Shown: in pieces, positions 27,840 to 33,146 of the stretch
How positions within the stretch are numbered: the stretch's first letter is position 1
How the letters are laid out: each line of letters opens with the position of its first letter
Origin: Bacteroidales bacterium
GTDB lineage: Bacteria > Bacteroidota > Bacteroidia > Bacteroidales > Bacteroidaceae
Direction: 5' to 3'
Assembly (NCBI GenBank): GCA_004558535.1
Contig: SFCP01000018.1
Coordinates: 1-33,146 of the forward strand
DNA: 33,146 bases
The notes under the pieces: model-generated
What the model was told of the DNA's origin: nothing
The model's input: the letters and a program-made list of their open reading frames with translations, nothing else
The model's database searches: none
Position numbers and translations under genes: made by a program

Positions 27840-28961
27840 CTACTTCCGCTCCGAGATGCCGCGATTGTGCTTGCCGAAGAGGCTGCGGGCGGAGTTCAGG
27901 AAAATATGTCGCAGGCGTCGGTCCGAGGCATTGAGTTGTTCGTCCGGATAGCTGTCGGGGATGAGGCGGTGTACCTTTTTTCCCGAGCTGGCGGGGCGCG
28001 ACACCCACACCAATTGGTAGTGGCAGTCCCGCAGCCGCACGGTGCTGTCCTTTTCCAGCTCGAGCGTCACCATCAGTCCGCCGTCTGTATCTTTCTTGTA
28101 CATGTTCGACAGGTAGTTGCCGAGCGAGTAGGCCACCACGTGGGCCTGCTCCGTCCCCATTTCTCCGCGCAGCTCCATCGGCTGTACCACGTGGGGATGG
28201 CTGCCTATGACGTGCGTCACGCCTTTCCCGAACAGCCAGTCCGTCAGTTGCTTTTGCGCGGCATTGGGCAGCATCTGGTACTCCACGCCCCAGTGCATGC
28301 AGGCGATGATGGCGTCGGGGTGTTGGGTCTGAGCCGCCAGTATGTCGGTCGCCATCTGGGTGGTGTCGATGTAGTTGACCACATTGGGCGCTTTCACGAC
28401 GAGTCCGTTGGTGCCGTAGGTGTAGTTCAGCAGCGCGATGCGAAATCCTTTTTTCTCGATCAGCAGGGGGTAGCGTTCCGTCCGCGCCTGCGGGTTGACG
28501 TAGGTGCCGCAGTAGGGGATTTGCAGCGAGTCGAGCATGCGCACAGTGCGCTCCAGTCCTTTCTGTCCGCTGTCCAGGCAGTGGTTGTTGGCTGTCAGCA
28601 GGACATCGAAGCCTGCATCGCGGATGGCAAAGAGGTATTCGTCGGGCGCACTGAAGCAGGGGTAGCCGCGATAGGGCTTGCCGCCCATCGTCACTTCCAG
28701 ATTGGCGATAGCGACGTCGGCATCCTCGATAAGGGGCTTCACCTGGGCGAAGCAATCAGAGTAGTCGTAGGATCCGTCCGGCATTTGGGCTGCCTTGATT
28801 TGCGTGATGTGCTGCATCAGGTCGCCGGCAAACAGCAGCGTGATGCGGGCTGTCGTGTCCGGAGCCGTGGTGGGCGCTTCCGCCGTTTGTCCGTTCGACC
28901 GTGACTGGCAGGCCGGGAGCAACAGGAACAGCCACAGTATCCAAATAGAAGGGGTTTTCAT
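27840..28961 (-). CDS. CapA/PGA_cap family lipoprotein (metallophosphoesterase-like)
   Basis: A 373-residue lipoprotein: the signal region MKTPSIWILWLFLLLPAC ends in a lipobox LPAC with Cys18 as the lipid site. The CapA fold is a calcineurin-like phosphoesterase relative, first known from poly-gamma-glutamate capsule synthesis. Conserved blocks are LLFAGDLMQH, VAIANLEVTMGG, TANNHCLDSG, CMHWGVEYQ, GSHPHVVQP and YSLGNYLSNM. No capB/C genes are nearby, so a capsule role is unlikely; orphan CapA proteins are common in Bacteroidales and their substrate is unknown. It sits between the BI-1 gene and the aminotransferase gene, all in the same direction. Confidence 0.88.
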   Translation of the reverse strand: MKTPSIWILWLFLLLPACQSRSNGQTAEAPTTAPDTTARITLLFAGDLMQHITQIKAAQMPDGSYDYSDCFAQVKPLIEDADVAIANLEVTMGGKPYRGYPCFSAPDEYLFAIRDAGFDVLLTANNHCLDSGQKGLERTVRMLDSLQIPYCGTYVNPQARTERYPLLIEKKGFRIALLNYTYGTNGLVVKAPNVVNYIDTTQMATDILAAQTQHPDAIIACMHWGVEYQMLPNAAQKQLTDWLFGKGVTHVIGSHPHVVQPMELRGEMGTEQAHVVAYSLGNYLSNMYKKDTDGGLMVTLELEKDSTVRLRDCHYQLVWVSRPASSGKKVHRLIPDSYPDEQLNASDRRLRHIFLNSARSLFGKHNRGISERK

Positions 28962-28988
28962 AGTCCTTGTGGGGTGGGGAATGCAGCA

Positions 28989-29029
28989 GCGACCGTTTCT
29001 CGCCAGTTGATGTTGCGGGAAGCGGTCGC
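28989..29029 (-). terminator. Stem-loop after the Bax-inhibitor-1 gene
   Basis: A 15-bp stem (28989-29003 with 29015-29029, two G-U pairs) lies between the BI-1 stop and the capA start. There is no T-run after it, so it could be a terminator or an RNA-stabilising or attenuating hairpin. Confidence 0.45.
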
Positions 29030-29042
29030 CGGTAGGGGGCTG

Positions 29043-29750
29043 TTATTTCTTGGAATCGAAGATTCTCAGCAGATAGAGGAACAGGTTGATGAAATCCAGG
29101 TAGAGGGTCAGACTGCCCAGCAGTGCGAGCTTCATGCCGACCTCATAATTCTCCGGGGAGCTGCTGGCCAGCATGATGGCCCGGATTTTCTGCGTGTCGT
29201 AAGCCGTCAGACCGCAGAATATCAGCACACCGAGATAGGTGATAGCCCAATAGAGTGTGTTGTTGGTCCAGAATATGTTGATCACGGTGGCTACTATCAG
29301 TCCGATAAGTGCCATGAAGAGGAAACGCCCTATGGCAGAGAGGTCACGCTTCACGAAGGTACCGACCAGTGTCATGGCGCCAAATGTACCGGCTGTGGCG
29401 ATAAATGCCTGCGTGATGACGTCCATGTGGTACAAAAGGAAGATGCTGGACAGCAGGACGCCGTTCAGTATGGAGTAGATGCCGAATAGGATGCCCGCAG
29501 TGGCAAAGGACATTCTCATAATCCGTGAGCTCAGGCCCCAAACTATGGCTAATTCGGCAATTACCAGTCCCCAGATAGTCAGTTTGCTGCTGAAGACGGC
29601 TGCTACAATATTCAGGTTCTGCGATACATAGAACGCGGTCAGTCCTGTGATGGCCAGCGCCATGGTCATCCACAGATACACTTTGCTCATCAGGGCTGAG
29701 AGGGCCATTTCTTGGCTTTGTGCTTCTGTGTAAGTCAATTCTCTCTTCAT
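29043..29750 (-). CDS. Bax inhibitor-1/YccA family membrane protein
   Basis: A 235-residue inner-membrane protein with seven hydrophobic helices (for example VYLWMTMALAITGLTAFYV, LTIWGLVIAELAIVWGL and FLFMALIGLIVATVINIF). Bacterial relatives such as BsYetJ are pH-sensitive calcium leak channels whose two aspartates form the sensor. Matching acidic sites are visible in TAYDTQKI and in LYLDFINLFLYLLRIF near the C-terminus. The length is typical. The long first loop and the N-terminal cytoplasmic stretch are normal. It has a short leader with no clear promoter; a TTTG/TATTTTTC pair about 16 nt apart upstream is unconvincing. Confidence 0.9.
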   Translation of the reverse strand: MKRELTYTEAQSQEMALSALMSKVYLWMTMALAITGLTAFYVSQNLNIVAAVFSSKLTIWGLVIAELAIVWGLSSRIMRMSFATAGILFGIYSILNGVLLSSIFLLYHMDVITQAFIATAGTFGAMTLVGTFVKRDLSAIGRFLFMALIGLIVATVINIFWTNNTLYWAITYLGVLIFCGLTAYDTQKIRAIMLASSSPENYEVGMKLALLGSLTLYLDFINLFLYLLRIFDSKK

Positions 29751-29805
29751 GATAAATGGTTTTTTGAGTGTGAAAAATAGATTTGGTTAAAAATACAAAG
29801 GTCGT

Positions 29806-29826
29806 ACGGGCGCGCAGGTCGCCCGT
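29806..29826 (-). terminator. Short hairpin after ribBA
   Basis: ACGGGCG (29806-29812) pairs with CGCCCGT (29820-29826). On the minus strand it follows the ribBA stop, and a T-run (TATTTTTAA) comes only about 12 nt later, so termination is uncertain. Confidence 0.4.
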
Positions 29827-29833
29827 AGTCGCA

Positions 29834-31048
29834 TTATTTCTTCAGGTGCAGGGCGTGTCCCATGCGGTCCTGTTTGGTGCGCAGGTATTTCTCGTTGTAG
29901 GGGTTCGGGGAAATTTCGATGGGAACGTCCTCCACGATTTCCAGACCGTAGGCTTCCAGTCCTACGCGCTTCACAGGGTTGTTGGTCATAAGGCGCATTT
30001 TGTGTACGCCCAACATATTCAGGATTTGCGCGCCCACGCCGTAGTCGCGCTCGTCGGGATCGTAGCCCAGGTGGATGTTGGCGTCAACGGTGTCGTACCC
30101 CTGTTCCTGTAGTTTGTAGGCAGCGATTTTTGCCATCAGTCCGATGCCGCGTCCCTCCTGGTTGAGGTAGAGGACGACGCCTTTGCCTTCCTGTTCCACC
30201 CGGTTCATGGCCTTGTGCAGCTGTTCGCCGCAATCGCAGCGCTCGCTGCCGAAGATGTCACCCGTGGCGCAGGAGGAATGCACGCGCACCAGCACGGGTT
30301 CGTCGGCCTCCCATTCACCTTTGATCAGGGCGATGTGTTCCAGGTGATTGCTCTTTTGGCGGAAGGGAATCAGGCGGAAGTGGCCGTAAGCCGTCGGCAT
30401 ATCCACCTCCTCGCCGCGCTCTACGAGGCATTCGCTGCGCAGTCTGTACGCAATCAGATCTTTTATCGTGATAATGTGCAGTCCGTGCTTTTGGGCAAAG
30501 GGTATGAGCTGCGGCATACGTGCCATGGTGCCGTCCTCGTTGAGTATTTCGATGAGGCAGGCCGCCGGTTGCATACCGGCGAGCCGGGCCAGGTCGACGG
30601 CGGCTTCGGTGTGGCCGGCGCGGGCCAGTACGCCGCGGTCTTGGGCGTAGAGGGGGTTGATGTGTCCCGGGCGGCCGAAACTTTCGGGGCGCATGTCGGG
30701 ATTGGCCAGGGCGCGGATGGTGGCGGCGCGGTCATGGCAGCTGACGCCTGTGGTGCAACCTTCCAGCAAGTCGATGGTCACGGTGAACGGAGTGCCCAGC
30801 ATACTCGTGTTGGTCTGTACCTGGTGCTCCAGTCCCAGCTGCCGGCAGCGCTCGTTGGTAATCGGGGCGCAGAGCACGCCGCGTCCGTTGTGCAGCATGA
30901 AGTTCACGGCTTCGGGCGTGACCAGTTCGGCAGCCATAATCAGGTCGCCCTCGTTCTCGCGGTCCTCATCGTCCACGACAACGATAAACTTTCCGTTTTT
31001 GAAGTCTTGTATTGCCTCTTCGATCGAGGCTGTCTTGAAGGATTCCAT
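29834..31048 (-). CDS. ribBA: Bifunctional DHBP synthase / GTP cyclohydrolase II
   Basis: A 404-residue fusion that catalyses both entry steps of riboflavin synthesis. The RibB half (about 1-205) forms 3,4-dihydroxy-2-butanone 4-phosphate from ribulose-5-phosphate and shows DDEDRENEGD (26-35), TGVSCHDRA and RAGHTEAAVD. The RibA half opens the GTP ring and has the zinc cysteines 260, 271 and 273 in SSCATGDIFGSERCDCG, the GTP-binding LNQEGRGIGL (295-304), and TNNPVKR. Both halves look intact. The ATG at 31048 (MESFKTASIEEAI) was chosen; a longer frame from 31171 would overlap the permease gene and is not family-like. It lies 25 nt after the permease stop, so the two are probably cotranscribed. 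There is no FMN riboswitch in the short gap. Confidence 0.95.
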   Translation of the reverse strand: MESFKTASIEEAIQDFKNGKFIVVVDDEDRENEGDLIMAAELVTPEAVNFMLHNGRGVLCAPITNERCRQLGLEHQVQTNTSMLGTPFTVTIDLLEGCTTGVSCHDRAATIRALANPDMRPESFGRPGHINPLYAQDRGVLARAGHTEAAVDLARLAGMQPAACLIEILNEDGTMARMPQLIPFAQKHGLHIITIKDLIAYRLRSECLVERGEEVDMPTAYGHFRLIPFRQKSNHLEHIALIKGEWEADEPVLVRVHSSCATGDIFGSERCDCGEQLHKAMNRVEQEGKGVVLYLNQEGRGIGLMAKIAAYKLQEQGYDTVDANIHLGYDPDERDYGVGAQILNMLGVHKMRLMTNNPVKRVGLEAYGLEIVEDVPIEISPNPYNEKYLRTKQDRMGHALHLKK

Positions 31049-31073
31049 ATCTGTTGGGGTTGATAATTCGGTA

Positions 31074-33041
31074 CTAAGTGGCAACTGCGGGCCGGGTGGA
31101 ATTTTCTTCCGGCTCCCCGGCGGTCTGCTCCCGCGTGATTTCTTTTTCCACGAGGGGCAGCAGTGCATCACAGCATTGGATGACTTGCTTCATATCGCGC
31201 CACAGGATCAGGCGGAAGCGGCACATCCGCAGGTAAATCAGCAGGCCGATGGGCAGGAGCAGGCCGGCAGCGGCGTTGCTCCGCCGACCGTGCAGGGGCG
31301 ACAGGTGGGCGCGGGTGAACAGGACGGGCAGCTTGCTTGCCTCGGCCAGGATTCTGTGCTCGCGCGAGTTGCCCAATGTCTCCACGATGCTTTCCAGTTG
31401 TGCGCCGATGTCTGCCACTGTGTCATCGCGGCGTGGCCGGAAGAAGGTTTGCAGGTAGCTCGGTGCCCGCATCAGCTTGTTCTCGTTGCGATAGTCCGTG
31501 CAGGCTTGGCGGAGTGCTGTCAACTGTACCCGGACGGCGGTATAGTCCGGGTCGTCGATGATGACTTCCTTGCGGACAAGGTGGCGCTTGCTTCTGAGTC
31601 CTAACAGGTTGCGCAGTTTGGCGATGTAGACTTCGCCGTTGAAGACCGTGGAGTCCTTGTTGGCCTTGTACGTCAGCCATACGCCTACCGGCAGCAGAAT
31701 GGCGCTGCTGATCCACATACCCAGCACCATGTGGATGGATCCGTCGCGCGCCATCTTCATACCCGACGTGTTGATGATGTAATAGATGATGAAGATAAAG
31801 ACCGAGATGACCGTAGGCAGTCCCAATCCACCCTTGCGGATGATGGCACCGAGGGGTGCTCCGATAAAGAAAAAGAAGATGCAGGCCAGTGACAGGGTGA
31901 ACTTCTGGTGCCACTCCTTCCAATGGCGGCGCACCAACTGGTTGGTAGGTCCGGTGATAAGGCCGCGGTTTTCCCATTCCAGCGCGCCCGATGCCACGAT
32001 CGAGCGGCAGTTTTGCTGCGCCTCCTGCAGGCGTTCGGGTGGGGTGGCTGCAATGAGTTCGTCGAAGCTTTGCGGCCCGGTTTTCCGGAGGGCTTTGACC
32101 ACGCGGACGGAGTCCTGTTTCGGCAGCGGCCGTCGGGCCAGCCATCGGGCCTTGGCCACCTCCATGTTCTCGCGTCCCAGGCTGTCCAGTTCGCGGTTCA
32201 TCGAGTCTACGTCCACTTCAATCTGCCGCAGGTTCTTGGTTTCGGCCATGTTGTGCAGCATGGCGGCATCCATCAGGCTGAAATTGCTGTCGAAGTCGAT
32301 GAGCAGCCGTTTGTAGCCGAACGTTTCGCGGTCGTAGGGCACGTGTGTTTTGCCCAGGGCCGTATTGCTGCCCGACTGCAGGTTTTCGAATTGCTCGCCG
32401 TTCCACAGGTCGAGTATGAGGTGGAGCTTGTCGGCCGTCATTTCCAGGTGTCCCGAGTCGGCCAATACGATTTGCGCGCGGTCGAATCCCTGGTCCGTCT
32501 TGTAGATGATGACCTGGTAGAGCATACCCGTTTCGGCGTCCTTTTTCTGTACGTAGAGGTTGACCCCCGGCACGCCGTTGTAGAACACCCCCTCGGGGAT
32601 TTCCACCGCCGGCGAAGTCTGCTTCATACTGATGAGCAGGGTGCGCATGCTGATGGTGGCCTCGGGGGCCGTCTTGTTCTGGAAGTAGAACGATACGCCC
32701 GTGATGAGAAGCACTACCATTGCCACGGGGCGCATCACGCGCAGCAGCGAGACGCCTGCCGCCTTCATGGAGAGCAGCTCCAGCTCTTCGCCCATGTTGC
32801 CAAAGGTGATGAGCGAGGACAGCAGTACGGCCAGCGGCAGCGAGGTGGGAATCAGCGAAAGCCCCATATACCAGAAAAACTGCACCAGTATCGTCACCGT
32901 CAGTCCCTTGCCCACCAGTTCGTCGATGTAGCGCCATGTGAACTGCATCATAAAGACAAACAGGCAGATAAAGAATGCCGCGACAAACAGGAGCAGGAAT
33001 TTCCGCAGTATGTAGAGGTCTAATTTCTTGATTCCAGGCAT
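31074..33041 (-). CDS. LptF/LptG family LPS-export permease
   Basis: A 655-residue inner-membrane permease of the YjgP/YjgQ family, which with LptB extracts LPS from the inner membrane and feeds the Lpt bridge. The start MPGIKKLDLYILRKFLLLF at 33041 is supported by a promoter just upstream and family conservation; a frame from 33137 would precede the promoter. Three helices lie in the first 130 residues, and GNMGEELELLSMKAAGVS is the family coupling-helix motif. A jellyroll periplasmic domain (about 135-395) follows, then three helices beginning FTLSLACIFFFFIGAPLGAIIRKGGLGLP. About 180 further residues, including one more hydrophobic stretch, extend the C-terminus beyond the E. coli proteins; this is usual for Bacteroidota. 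It cannot be assigned to F or G. It is followed by ribBA. Confidence 0.9.
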   Translation of the reverse strand: MPGIKKLDLYILRKFLLLFVAAFFICLFVFMMQFTWRYIDELVGKGLTVTILVQFFWYMGLSLIPTSLPLAVLLSSLITFGNMGEELELLSMKAAGVSLLRVMRPVAMVVLLITGVSFYFQNKTAPEATISMRTLLISMKQTSPAVEIPEGVFYNGVPGVNLYVQKKDAETGMLYQVIIYKTDQGFDRAQIVLADSGHLEMTADKLHLILDLWNGEQFENLQSGSNTALGKTHVPYDRETFGYKRLLIDFDSNFSLMDAAMLHNMAETKNLRQIEVDVDSMNRELDSLGRENMEVAKARWLARRPLPKQDSVRVVKALRKTGPQSFDELIAATPPERLQEAQQNCRSIVASGALEWENRGLITGPTNQLVRRHWKEWHQKFTLSLACIFFFFIGAPLGAIIRKGGLGLPTVISVFIFIIYYIINTSGMKMARDGSIHMVLGMWISSAILLPVGVWLTYKANKDSTVFNGEVYIAKLRNLLGLRSKRHLVRKEVIIDDPDYTAVRVQLTALRQACTDYRNENKLMRAPSYLQTFFRPRRDDTVADIGAQLESIVETLGNSREHRILAEASKLPVLFTRAHLSPLHGRRSNAAAGLLLPIGLLIYLRMCRFRLILWRDMKQVIQCCDALLPLVEKEITREQTAGEPEENSTRPAVAT

Positions 33042-33061
33042 AGGCTCGTGGCTACTGCGCG

Positions 33062-33092
33062 CAAAGGTACATGAATTTTGGCGAAGCGCAAA
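33062..33092 (-). promoter_or_regulatory. Promoter of the LptF/G-ribBA operon
   Basis: On the minus strand: TTTG (33089-33092), 19 nt, TACCTTTG (33062-33069), about 20 nt before the ATG at 33041. Confidence 0.7.
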
Positions 33093-33146
33093 GCCGCGAA
33101 GCCGTTCTTTTCCGCCCGCCGCCTGATTACGCCCCACTTTTCGGCC

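Noticed and set aside
31049..31073. FMN riboswitch before ribBA
   Set aside because: Only 25 nt separate ribBA from the upstream permease gene; there is no room for the aptamer.

Overview
The window is about 33 kb of moderately GC-rich DNA from a member of the Bacteroidota, most likely order Bacteroidales and probably Prevotellaceae-like. Four things point there: promoters of the TTTG-N19/20-TAnnTTTG type, a short primary sigma factor without region 1.1, several SusC-like or OMP-type beta-barrels, and exported proteins with endings that resemble type IX secretion (T9SS) sorting domains. No rRNA is present, so the genus cannot be fixed. Genes are dense, and most of the interest lies in the intergenic DNA.

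Layout. 1-3043: an AAA/DUF4143 ATPase preceded by 33-bp tandem repeats, then element copy 1, then a Cys-rich exported protein. 3209-8276 (minus): ndh, an OMP-family barrel and a YeiH-type permease. 8476-13019 (minus): nrnA, an S9 peptidase and a CotH-like exported protein. 13020-15797 (minus): a repeat-filled gap, rpe, and a membrane-anchored TPR protein. 15991-17863 (plus): element copy 2, rpoD and tRNA-His. 18067-24385 (plus): a TonB-dependent receptor, an 86-bp repeat array, a choice-of-anchor-like protein, a ToxR-like membrane-bound winged-helix regulator, and the OMP it probably controls. 24517-33041 (minus): glmM, element copy 3, an aspartate aminotransferase, CapA, a Bax-inhibitor-1 protein, ribBA and an LptF/LptG-type permease.

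Function. The housekeeping genes serve respiration (ndh), RNA turnover (nrnA), the pentose phosphate pathway (rpe), transcription (rpoD), amino-sugar supply for the envelope (glmM), amino-acid metabolism (aminotransferase), riboflavin synthesis (ribBA) and LPS export (LptF/G). The accessory genes are mainly envelope proteins: barrels, T9SS-like cargo and a transmembrane regulator.

Main discovery candidate. A roughly 280-bp element occurs three times (1649-1930 plus, 15991-16266 plus, 26091-26371 minus). Each copy starts with AAATGTTAAAA and carries a TTTG-N20-TAnnTTTG promoter. A roughly 45-nt unit follows that is essentially one hairpin plus a U-run, and after it comes an array of 21-bp tandem repeats. 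Copies 1 and 3 end in the same 36 nt. It looks like a dispersed family of very small RNA genes or attenuator-like leaders inside a MITE-like repeat. A second candidate is the regulator/OMP pair, which has three TGTCRG boxes at exact 11-bp spacing between the two genes.
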